53,618 nt of DNA from the NCBI GenBank assembly GCA_045542315.1, contig JAZQKU010000085.1, forward strand, positions 1 through 53,618, written 5' to 3'. This document shows positions 27,356-33,559 of this stretch, one piece after another; within the stretch, counting starts at the first letter, position 1, and the number at the start of each line of letters is the position of its first letter. Origin of the DNA: RGIG5299 sp045542315. GTDB taxonomy: Bacteria; Bacillota; Clostridia; Oscillospirales; RGIG5299. The position numbers and the translations under genes are program-made. The notes under the pieces are model-generated. The model saw only the letters and a list, made by a program, of their open reading frames with translations. It searched no databases and was not told where the DNA came from.

Positions 27356-27362
27356 GTGGAAT

Positions 27363-27614
27363 ATGGAATATATTTACAGACCCAAGGGCGTTTGCACCCG
27401 CGAAATGAGAATTTCGGCAGAAAACGGAGTTATAACCGACGTTAAAATGATAGGCGGCTGCAGCGGCAACACAACAGGTATTTCAATGCTCGTTAAGGGA
27501 ATGAAGATATCCGACGTGATAGATCGCCTTGAGGGAATAAAATGCGGATTTAAAAACACTTCCTGCCCGGCAGAGCTTGCAAATGCGCTTAAGGAGATGG
27601 AGAAAAATGGCTGA
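27363..27614 (+). CDS. TSCPD-domain protein (TIGR03905-type)
   Basis: 83 residues, a stand-alone version of the small C-terminal domain found in some ribonucleotide reductases. The sequence fits the family: YIYRPKGVCTREM, GGCSGNTTGI and, near the C-terminus, NTSCPAELANAL, with conserved cysteines 11, 37 and 68 or thereabouts that could hold zinc. The function is not established. AGGTGG lies before the ATG; its last 8 bases overlap the phosphomutase start. Confidence 0.88.
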   Translation: MEYIYRPKGVCTREMRISAENGVITDVKMIGGCSGNTTGISMLVKGMKISDVIDRLEGIKCGFKNTSCPAELANALKEMEKNG

Positions 27615-29322
27615 CCTTTCCTACAGGGAAAATTATGAAAAATGGATAACCTCGCCCTATATCGATGGGGCAACTCGTGATGAGCTTATGGCTATTGAAA
27701 ATGATGAAAACGAGCTGAAGATGCGGTTTTCGGCGCCGATGGAGTTTGGTACGGCAGGTCAGCGCGGCGTTATGGGAGCAGGCCTTTCGCGTTTAAACGT
27801 CTATACGGTGAAATACACCACCCGCGCGCTTGCAAGCCTTATAATCAAAGAGGGCAAAGCGGCAATGGAGAAGGGCGTTGTGATCGCCTTTGACTGTCGC
27901 TTGAATTCAAGAGAGTTCGGTTACGAGGCGGCGGCGGTGCTTGCCTCAAACGGAATAAAGGTCTTTATTTTTGATGAGCTTACCCCTACCCCCGTGCTTT
28001 CCTATGCAATCAGAAGGCTCGGTGCAACGGCCGGAATAAATATAACCGCAAGCCATAATCCCGTTGAATATAACGGCTATAAGGTTTACTGGTCAAACGG
28101 CGCACAGCTTCCGCCGAAGGAAGCCGCAGTGGTTGCAAAAGAGCTTAAAAGGCTTGATATTTTTGAAGACTGCAAATCAAAGCCCGTCGATTTTCTTGTT
28201 GAAAACGGAATGATAACGGTAATGGATAACTCGCTCGAGGAGGAGTTCTGTAAAGAGCTTCTTTCCCGCAGAATAAACGGCGAAAGGGCAGATATATCGG
28301 TGGTATATACTCCCCTTCACGGCACCGGCAGACGCGCCGTCCCCTTCGTGCTTCGCGAAATGGGAGTTGAGGTGGAAACGGTCACTGAGCAGATGATACC
28401 CGACGGACACTTTTCAACCGTGCCATCGCCGAATCCCGAAAACGCGGTCGCATTTGAATATGCTCTTTCGGTTGCAAATAAAAACGGAAGCAAGGCGGAT
28501 CTGCTTATTGCAACCGATCCCGACGCCGACAGAATAGGCGTTATGGCAAAGAAAAACGGCGAATATAAGGCGATAAGCGGAAATCAGATGGGCGTGCTTC
28601 TTTTGAATTATATGATAACCGCCAAGCGCGAAAAAGGAATTTTAAAGGAAAAAAGCGGTGCGATATCCACAATAGTTTCCACTCCGCTTGCCGAAAAAAT
28701 CGCAAGGAAAAACGGACTTTCCTTTGCCTCGACCTTTACAGGCTTTAAATTCATTGCCGAGAAGATAGATGAGTGGCAGGGTGACGTTGACTTTCTTTTC
28801 GGCTTCGAGGAAAGCTTTGGCTATATGGTGGGCGACTATGTACGTGATAAGGATTCCATCGGTACGGCAATGATGGTCTCGGAGGCTGCGGCATACTGTA
28901 AAAGACAGGGCAAAACCCTTTTCGACCTTCTCGATGCAATATATAACGAATACGGCTATTACTTTGAAAAGACCGATAATATAATGATGAAGGGGATCGA
29001 GGGTCCCGAAAAGACCAAGCGTCTGATGAGCGAGCTTCGCGGAAATATAACCGAGCTCGGCGGCGAAAGGATAGAAAGGATAGCCGACTATAAGAGCGGT
29101 GTTATAAAGGAGCTTGCAAGCGGCAAAGAGGAGCCTACGGGAATGGAAAGCTCAAACGTTTTGAAGTTCTTTTTGGAGGACGGCTCTGCCGTCTGCGTGC
29201 GCCCCTCGGGAACCGAGCCGAAGGTGAAGGTCTATTACCTCGTTTGCGGCAAGGACGAGAAAGAATGCATTTTAAAGACAGAAAAATTGCAAAAAGCAAT
29301 AAACGGCATAATAGCCGATTAA
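27607..29322 (+). CDS. Alpha-D-phosphohexomutase (phosphoglucomutase/phosphomannomutase)
   Basis: 571 residues; start at 27607 (MADLSYREN) because AAGGAGATGG lies 10 bases upstream. A frame open to 27577 would overlap the TSCPD gene without a site. The four-domain fold is shown by the phosphoserine loop TASHNP (S149), the Mg loop DPDADR at 304-309, the sugar loop GFEESFGYM and the phosphate loop RPSGTEPKVK near the C-terminus. It interconverts hexose 1- and 6-phosphates for cell-wall and glycan precursors; glucose versus mannose cannot be settled by sequence. A hairpin and tRNA-Arg follow. Confidence 0.93.
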   Translation: MADLSYRENYEKWITSPYIDGATRDELMAIENDENELKMRFSAPMEFGTAGQRGVMGAGLSRLNVYTVKYTTRALASLIIKEGKAAMEKGVVIAFDCRLNSREFGYEAAAVLASNGIKVFIFDELTPTPVLSYAIRRLGATAGINITASHNPVEYNGYKVYWSNGAQLPPKEAAVVAKELKRLDIFEDCKSKPVDFLVENGMITVMDNSLEEEFCKELLSRRINGERADISVVYTPLHGTGRRAVPFVLREMGVEVETVTEQMIPDGHFSTVPSPNPENAVAFEYALSVANKNGSKADLLIATDPDADRIGVMAKKNGEYKAISGNQMGVLLLNYMITAKREKGILKEKSGAISTIVSTPLAEKIARKNGLSFASTFTGFKFIAEKIDEWQGDVDFLFGFEESFGYMVGDYVRDKDSIGTAMMVSEAAAYCKRQGKTLFDLLDAIYNEYGYYFEKTDNIMMKGIEGPEKTKRLMSELRGNITELGGERIERIADYKSGVIKELASGKEEPTGMESSNVLKFFLEDGSAVCVRPSGTEPKVKVYYLVCGKDEKECILKTEKLQKAINGIIAD

Positions 29323-29325
29323 AAA

Positions 29326-29345
29326 TTCGGAGCGAAGGCTCCGAA
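29326..29345 (+). other. Hairpin between pgm and tRNA-Arg
   Basis: TTCGGAGC-GAAG-GCTCCGAA, a perfect 8-bp stem ending 5 bases before the tRNA. There is no T-run on the plus side, so it is not a normal terminator there; it may mark an RNA processing point that frees the tRNA from the long mRNA. On the minus strand it is followed by TTTTTAAT. Confidence 0.5.
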
Positions 29346-29350
29346 AATAT

Positions 29351-29427
29351 CCGCCTGTAGCTCAGCTGGATAGAGTAGCAGATTCCGATTCTGACGGTCG
29401 GGGGTTCGAATCCCTTCAGGCGGGCCA
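29351..29427 (+). tRNA. tRNA-Arg (anticodon CCG), CCA encoded
   Basis: 77 bases forming a cloverleaf: acceptor CCGCCTG/CAGGCGG, D-arm GCTC/GAGT, anticodon arm CAGA/TCTG with loop TTCCGAT (anticodon CCG, reads CGG), T-arm with GGTTCGAATCCC, discriminator G and CCA in the DNA. The outer anticodon-stem pair (27-43) is a G-A mismatch and D-stem 10-25 is G-U, slightly unusual. No own promoter is visible, so it is probably cut from the smc-pgm transcript. Its 3' end is copied three times downstream (29594, 29774 partly, 33442). Confidence 0.93.
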
Positions 29428-29434
29428 AAGCAAC

Positions 29435-29467
29435 AAAGCACCTCAAAAGAGGTGCTTTATTGTTTTT
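29435..29467 (+). terminator. Terminator of tRNA-Arg
   Basis: AAAGCACCTC-AAAA-GAGGTGCTTT followed by ATTGTTTTT. A near-identical copy lies at 29620-29652, behind the duplicated tRNA 3' end. Confidence 0.92.
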
Positions 29468-29472
29468 AAAAG

Positions 29473-29602
29473 GAAGGGATTCGAACTGCGAATGGGAGCA
29501 GCTGCGAGCATTAGCTACGCAGATGCGACGGAGAAACAGTCCGGGGGACTGTTTTGAATTCGCCCAAGGGAGCGCGGTGCGCGACTGCGAGAAAATCCCT
29601 TC
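29473..29602 (+). repeat. tRNA-linked element, copy A
   Basis: About 130 bp. The first 14 bases (GAAGGGATTCGAAC) are the exact reverse complement of the T-arm of the tRNA-Arg just upstream (29404-29417). The ends are inverted repeats: GAAGGGATT at the start and AATCCCTTC at the end. Inside are a TTCG-AACTG-CGAA mini-palindrome, a variable section, GCAGATGCGACGGAGAA, the hairpin ACAGTCC-GGG-GGACTGT, GAATTCGCCCAAGGGAGC and a second variable section. Length differences among copies are not multiples of three, so it is not coding. It runs directly into the tRNA 3'-end copy. Confidence 0.85.
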
Positions 29603-29612
29603 AGGCGGGCCA
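29594..29612 (+). repeat. Exact 19-nt copy of the tRNA-Arg 3' end
   Basis: AATCCCTTCAGGCGGGCCA, identical to bases 29409-29427 of the tRNA; the identity breaks just 5' of it. The spacing of 185 bases to the original gives a tandem direct repeat that includes the terminator and the start of the next element. Confidence 0.92.
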
Positions 29613-29619
29613 AAGCAAT

Positions 29620-29652
29620 AAAGCACCTCAAAAGAGGTGCTTTGTTGTTTTT
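29620..29652 (+). terminator. Duplicated terminator behind the tRNA-Arg remnant
   Basis: AAAGCACCTC-AAAA-GAGGTGCTTT then GTTGTTTTT, the same stem as at 29435. It belongs to the tandem repeat unit. Confidence 0.88.
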
Positions 29653-29657
29653 AAAAG

Positions 29658-29782
29658 GAGGGGATTCGAACTGCGAATGGGAGCAGCTGCGAGAGAAGTG
29701 AGCAGATGCGACGGAGAAACAGTCCGGGGGACTGTTTTGAATTCACCCAAGGGAGCATAAGCGAGCGCGAGAAAATCCCTTC
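29658..29782 (+). repeat. tRNA-linked element, copy B
   Basis: About 125 bp, highly similar to copy A, differing mainly in the two variable sections (29689-29701 and 29754-29768). It starts GAGGGGATTCGAAC; the A-to-G change keeps pairing with AATCCCTTC through a G-U wobble. It carries the same ACAGTCC-GGG-GGACTGT hairpin and ends in AATCCCTTC. Confidence 0.85.
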
Positions 29783-29792
29783 GCCTCCACCA
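29774..29792 (+). repeat. 19-nt 3' end of a different tRNA
   Basis: AATCCCTTCGCCTCCACCA: the same T-arm half as the Arg copy, then an acceptor strand CGCCTCC, discriminator A and CCA that do not match tRNA-Arg. It implies a parent tRNA starting GGAGGCG, which is not in this window. A terminator follows directly, so it looks like a second tRNA tail joined to the array by recombination. Confidence 0.7.
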
Positions 29793-29794
29793 GA

Positions 29795-29825
29795 AAAAAG
29801 CATCGACTTTGTCGGTGCTTTTTTC
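29795..29825 (+). terminator. Terminator behind the foreign tRNA tail
   Basis: AAAAGCATCGAC-TTT-GTCGGTGCTTTT with one T-G pair, followed by TTTT. Different in sequence from the two terminators upstream. Confidence 0.88.
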
Positions 29826-29829
29826 AACT

Positions 29830-30006
29830 AAATCCACCCTTGCGGGTGGGTGAAATATTGCTTTGCAATGTGAAATACGCCTGCGGCGTGTGAAATTCGC
29901 CTCGACGGCGAGTGGGTGGATTTAATTTCATTTGATGCGATAGCATCTAATTTCACAATTTACGGAGTAAATTATTTCACCGTGAGCGTAAGCGAACGAT
30001 TTCACT
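29830..30006. repeat. Hairpin array with GTGAAAT / ATTTCAC linkers
   Basis: A 177-bp non-coding array of at least six short hairpins: CACCC-TTG-CGGGTG, ATTGC-TTT-GCAAT, ACGCC-TGC-GGCGT, CGCC-TCGA-CGGCG, GATGC-GATA-GCATC and AATTTAC-GGA-GTAAATT. They are joined by GTGAAAT in the left half (29849-29855, 29869-29875, 29889-29895) and by its complement ATTTCAC in the right half (29949-29955, 29974-29980, 29999-30005). AAATCCACCC at the left also pairs with GGGTGGATTT at 29914. The whole could fold into a branched structure. No gene is present between 29428 and 30200. Confidence 0.8.
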
Positions 30007-30113
30007 AAAAGAGTTCAAATTTATACGCAAAAGTCAAAAAATGATTGTACAGTTAATTGAATCTTGCAATTAAAACCACATTTAAAAAAATTGGACAAAA
30101 TACGTTTTTCCTA

Positions 30114-30142
30114 TTGCAAAAAAAATCTATTTATATTATAAT
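30114..30142 (+). promoter_or_regulatory. Promoter of the beta-helix lipoprotein pair
   Basis: TTGCAA (30114-30119), 17 bases and TATAAT (30137-30142), about 60 bases before the ATG at 30201. Confidence 0.65.
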
Positions 30143-30200
30143 TAAGGAAATATATATTCAAATTTAGATATATATTAATAAAATGTTACGGAGGTAAATT

Positions 30201-31694
30201 ATGAAAACGAAAAAAATCATTGCGTTTTTCCTTTGCATTGTTCTGTTCGTTTCGATTTTTGCGGGCTGCACAGATCCGAAGGTGGTTACGACCGAAGACG
30301 TTTACAATGTATTGGATCACGGCCTTACGGCAGACGGTAAAACCGACGTTTCCGCGGCGCTTTTGAGTCTTATTGAAGAGGCTGAAAAAACCGGCGGAAC
30401 TCTGGTATTCCCCAAGGGCACCTATTACGTTGAAGCGGGAGAAATCGCTATTTCGCAAAATATAGGCATCACGCTTCTTGACGGTGCAAGCTTTAAACTT
30501 AATGACGGCACTGCCTTCAATGTTGCAACCGGCGCATTTTCGGCTCCTAAAGCACAGATATTTGCCGGCAACGGTGTCATTTCAGGATTTGTAAACGTTC
30601 CCAACGTTTATTCCGAGTGGTTCGGCGCAAAGGTAAATGACGGAAAGGACGATTCCGACGCCGTTCAGAAGGCTGTTTCCACCGGCGGCAAGGTAACCTT
30701 CCTTGAAGGAAAATATAATATAGACAAATCGGTTGTTCTCGGAAATATTGCGGGTGGCGTAGTCGATATTTACGGTGCGGGAGCAAACAAAACCGAGCTT
30801 ATTTTCGGAAATAATATAATCGGCTTTGATGCGCACAGCAACGGAATGACTCTTGCAAAATTCAATGCATACGGCATCGCATTTTGCGAGAAGGATAATG
30901 CCAAAACCTCAACGGCGATCAAGATAAGCAACCCGGCAATAACCGCAAGAAATTGCCATTTCGAGGGTTTGAAGACAGGAGCATGGTTTGACCACGCCGG
31001 CGGTCATTTTTCGAACAACACCGCAAATGATTGCGAGGTAGTTTACGAAATTTCCGATTTTTCAATGTATATTTATTTCAGCAAATGCGAAGCAGTAAAA
31101 TGCGGCACTCTTATTAAAGCGATCGTATCTCCTTCTGGTGGATATTCAAACGGAATCCTCATTCAGAACTGCAAGAGCGTTGACGCTTTTGCAGAGGACA
31201 TTTACCTTACCGAAAATCAAGCGGTCTGGATTGCAGACTGTGAGTTTATCGGCGGTACAGGGGGTATAGCTTCCGTTTACTTTAAGTCAAATACTGACTC
31301 GGGCATTGAAAACTGTGTTATTTCCTCTGCAAAGGGAAGCGATAGAGTAGGTATCTATTACGATGCCAGCTTCTACTGCTCTATTCAGGAAAACACTATT
31401 TCAGACTGCTCCGAGGCTATTCGCTTAAGCGGCGGCGGCGCGATGACCGTTACTGATAACGTTATTTCCGGAAGCTCCAAGTGCGAGCTTGCGATCCGTT
31501 CGCAGTACAATATTTTTGTTGCAAGAAATCTCTTTAAATCAGAGCTTGAAAAGCCTATCGTTTCAGAAAAGGTAAATAAAAAGATAAATATTATTGAAAA
31601 TACCTTTGCAGCTGCCGAGCACGATATTGCGGCAGGCTTTTCGGGAAAGAATATTACGGCTGAGGATAATATCTTTGGCTACAGCTTTAACTAA
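30201..31694 (+). CDS. Lipoprotein with right-handed beta-helix (Pectate_lyase_3-like)
   Basis: 497 residues. A signal peptide with lipobox FAGC (Cys23) anchors the mature protein to the outer face of the membrane. Two copies of the N-terminal motif of the Pectate_lyase_3/tailspike fold are seen: DHGLTADGKTDVSAALLSLI near 38-60 and YSEWFGAKVNDGKDDSDAV near 138-156. Beta-helix coils with short N- and C-rich rungs follow, such as AITARNCHFEG, GILIQNCKS, WIADCEF, GIENCVISS and SIQENTISDCSEAI. Catalytic residues cannot be assigned, so polysaccharide binding or cleavage is an inference. GGAGG stands before the ATG. A paralogue follows after 14 bases. Confidence 0.82.
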   Translation: MKTKKIIAFFLCIVLFVSIFAGCTDPKVVTTEDVYNVLDHGLTADGKTDVSAALLSLIEEAEKTGGTLVFPKGTYYVEAGEIAISQNIGITLLDGASFKLNDGTAFNVATGAFSAPKAQIFAGNGVISGFVNVPNVYSEWFGAKVNDGKDDSDAVQKAVSTGGKVTFLEGKYNIDKSVVLGNIAGGVVDIYGAGANKTELIFGNNIIGFDAHSNGMTLAKFNAYGIAFCEKDNAKTSTAIKISNPAITARNCHFEGLKTGAWFDHAGGHFSNNTANDCEVVYEISDFSMYIYFSKCEAVKCGTLIKAIVSPSGGYSNGILIQNCKSVDAFAEDIYLTENQAVWIADCEFIGGTGGIASVYFKSNTDSGIENCVISSAKGSDRVGIYYDASFYCSIQENTISDCSEAIRLSGGGAMTVTDNVISGSSKCELAIRSQYNIFVARNLFKSELEKPIVSEKVNKKINIIENTFAAAEHDIAAGFSGKNITAEDNIFGYSFN

Positions 31695-31708
31695 AGGAGG
31701 AGAAGAAG

Positions 31709-33337
31709 ATGTTTAAGAAAATAGTTTCAATTTCACTTGCGTTAATGCTTATTCTCGGTCTTGCCTCCTGTGGCGGTTCGGAAATGAAGATTTCGGGCGT
31801 GCAAAGCCAATTCTATTCCGAGCCTAATGACATAACCAATCCCATTTCATTCCCCGACGTTAAGACGATCGTGGGAAATGAGAAAAACCTTATCGACGTT
31901 AAGGCTCACGGCGCAGTATCCGACGGTGAAACCGACGATACCGCTGCTGTAAACGCAGCAATCGAAGCGGCTTCGGCTGTAAACGGCATCGTTTATTTTT
32001 CGAGTGGAAAATACCTTGTCGGAGATATAGTTGTTCCTGCAAACGTAGCCTTTGCAGTTGCCACTTCTGCAACCGTTACCGTTAAAGATGGCTCAAAAGC
32101 GGTTATCAACAGCTCCGATATTTATCTTCCCAAAAAAGCGGTTTTGGCAGGCGCATTCGATTTCACCGGCGGCGTAAACTACGCATATCCGGAGTGGTTC
32201 GGCGATGGAAGCAAGGGTATTCAAGGAGCAGTAAATGCGGCCGATAAGGTTTACCTTATGAGAACCAACTACCAAATAAAAGAAACTGTAATAATTCCTC
32301 AGAGCAGAAATATTGAAATTATCGGCTCCTCTAACACCGCAACCGTAATTACAATGGCCGGCGAGAAGCTCTCTTACGTATTCGAATATATTTATGAAAG
32401 CGGTGCTGCTTCAAATCTTTCTGTCTCGTTTATCCGTATTGTTGATAACACGGGAATGAATTTCATTAAATTCTATGGCAACCCCGCAAACAACGAAGGC
32501 AAGCTTGAAATTAATACTATGCGTATCGAGAACGGCGCTGACACTACTATTTCTGTTGTCAAAAACTCAACAGGCTCATTCTATGAGGAGATCTTTGCCG
32601 CGAATATTAAGCTCCTTGCAAAATTCGAAGGAGGCGTCAACGATGTAACCTTCAGCAGAGCTCTCAGCTTGAGTAATATGCAGGGATTTCTCGAGGCAGA
32701 CGGTGCCATCAACGGAGAGGGCGTTTCCAAGAAGCTTTATTTCCATAACTCAAGCTCTGTCCACGTAAAGGGTATTGATTTTATAATTTCAAATTATGAG
32801 GACGTAACCTTTATTCACAGCTCCGGCGACCTTGGTGAAAGAGAAACCAACGAGGCTGCTCTTAAGATGACCAATGTTAATGATTTTGAACTTACCCGTT
32901 GCTGGTGGGCTTCAAACACAGGTCTTTCCTACGGTGCGGAGTATGGCATTGCAAGAAGCAGAATAGGCGTTTACCTTATAAATTGCACCAACGGTAAAAT
33001 CAACGGCAATTCCATTGTAAACCAGTGGACAGGCGTAAAAATCGTTGGCGGAAGCGATATTTCTTTAGAGGGCAATACATTCCAGGGCTGCGGTCATTCC
33101 GAACTCACTCTTGACGGTGCGAAGGACGTTACCGTTCAGGGAAATACCTTTATGTCGGGTGGACAGTTTGCTATAATGAGTGCAGACGTTAAGGATCCTG
33201 ACGGAATCTATCTTATAGAGTCCTTGTCAACGAATGAAAACATTATTTTCAAGCATAATTTCATTTCTAAAATCACCCGTGCAGGCGATGCCGCAAACGG
33301 CGACGTTCCCGGTTTTACTTTACATAACAACGTATAA
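31709..33337 (+). CDS. Lipoprotein with right-handed beta-helix, paralogue
   Basis: 542 residues with a lipoprotein signal peptide (lipobox LASC, Cys21). The Pectate_lyase_3-type motif VKAHGAVSDGETDDTAAVNA lies near 65-85 and a degenerate second copy, YPEWFGDGSKGIQGAVNA, near 158-175. Beta-helix rungs rich in Asn follow, including GKINGNSIVNQW, ISLEGNTFQGCG and VTVQGNTFMSGG. It shares the layout of the preceding gene and probably arose by duplication; the two likely act together on the cell surface or on a glycan. AAAGGAGG precedes the ATG. No terminator is seen immediately after it. Confidence 0.82.
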   Translation: MFKKIVSISLALMLILGLASCGGSEMKISGVQSQFYSEPNDITNPISFPDVKTIVGNEKNLIDVKAHGAVSDGETDDTAAVNAAIEAASAVNGIVYFSSGKYLVGDIVVPANVAFAVATSATVTVKDGSKAVINSSDIYLPKKAVLAGAFDFTGGVNYAYPEWFGDGSKGIQGAVNAADKVYLMRTNYQIKETVIIPQSRNIEIIGSSNTATVITMAGEKLSYVFEYIYESGAASNLSVSFIRIVDNTGMNFIKFYGNPANNEGKLEINTMRIENGADTTISVVKNSTGSFYEEIFAANIKLLAKFEGGVNDVTFSRALSLSNMQGFLEADGAINGEGVSKKLYFHNSSSVHVKGIDFIISNYEDVTFIHSSGDLGERETNEAALKMTNVNDFELTRCWWASNTGLSYGAEYGIARSRIGVYLINCTNGKINGNSIVNQWTGVKIVGGSDISLEGNTFQGCGHSELTLDGAKDVTVQGNTFMSGGQFAIMSADVKDPDGIYLIESLSTNENIIFKHNFISKITRAGDAANGDVPGFTLHNNV

Positions 33338-33410
33338 GTACTAAACAAAACTCAATAATATTATTTTGGGATATATTTAGGGCTTGGGGATTTTTGTACT
33401 AACACCACCT

Positions 33411-33450
33411 CGCCCAAGGGAGCATAAGCGAGCGCGAGAAAATCCCTTCA
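33411..33450 (+). repeat. tRNA-linked element, fragment D (right part only)
   Basis: The last 40 bp of the element: TCGCCCAAGGGAGC, the variable section ATAAGCGAGC as in copy B, then GCGAGAAAATCCCTTC. The left part is missing: upstream lies unrelated sequence after the lipoprotein gene. It shows that the island interrupts or replaced part of a repeat unit. Confidence 0.85.
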
Positions 33451-33460
33451 GGCGGGCCAA
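33442..33460 (+). repeat. Second exact 19-nt copy of the tRNA-Arg 3' end
   Basis: AATCCCTTCAGGCGGGCCA, identical to 29409-29427 and 29594-29612, four kilobases to the right of the tRNA gene. It is the right boundary of the segment that carries the lipoprotein pair. Confidence 0.92.
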
Positions 33461-33463
33461 ATA

Positions 33464-33500
33464 GCCCCGCACCTCTTTTGAGGTGCGGGGCTTACTTTAT
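33464..33500 (+). terminator. Terminator behind the distal tRNA-Arg remnant
   Basis: AGCCCCGCACCTC-TTTT-GAGGTGCGGGGCT, a 13-bp stem followed by TACTTTA. It can also end the lipoprotein transcript. Confidence 0.85.
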
Positions 33501-33509
33501 AAAACCTCT

Positions 33510-33538
33510 TGAATTCCTCCCTACGTTATGTTATAATG
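33510..33538 (+). promoter_or_regulatory. Promoter of the CDF exporter operon
   Basis: TTGAAT (33510-33515), 17 bases and TATAAT (33533-33538) with TGT before it (extended -10). The ATG of the exporter follows about 20 bases later, so the leader is short. Confidence 0.75.
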
Positions 33539-33559
33539 TAAAAAAGTGAGGTAGAAAAA

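Noticed and set aside
29135..29626. 163-codon minus-strand frame across tRNA-Arg
   Set aside because: It reads the antisense of the phosphomutase end, the tRNA and repeat copy A; no start signal, and it crosses terminators.
29680..29760. Short plus-strand peptide with RCDGETVRGTVLNSPKGA in the repeats
   Set aside because: Similar peptides appear in several copies only because the DNA repeat is conserved; length differences between copies shift the frame and no ribosome-binding site is consistent.
29830..30006. CRISPR array
   Set aside because: The constant parts are only 7 bases, the units differ in length and orientation flips midway, and no cas gene is present.
29793..33410. Integrase or transposase for the tRNA-Arg island
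   Set aside because: The only genes in the segment are the two beta-helix lipoproteins; no recombinase motif is visible in any frame.
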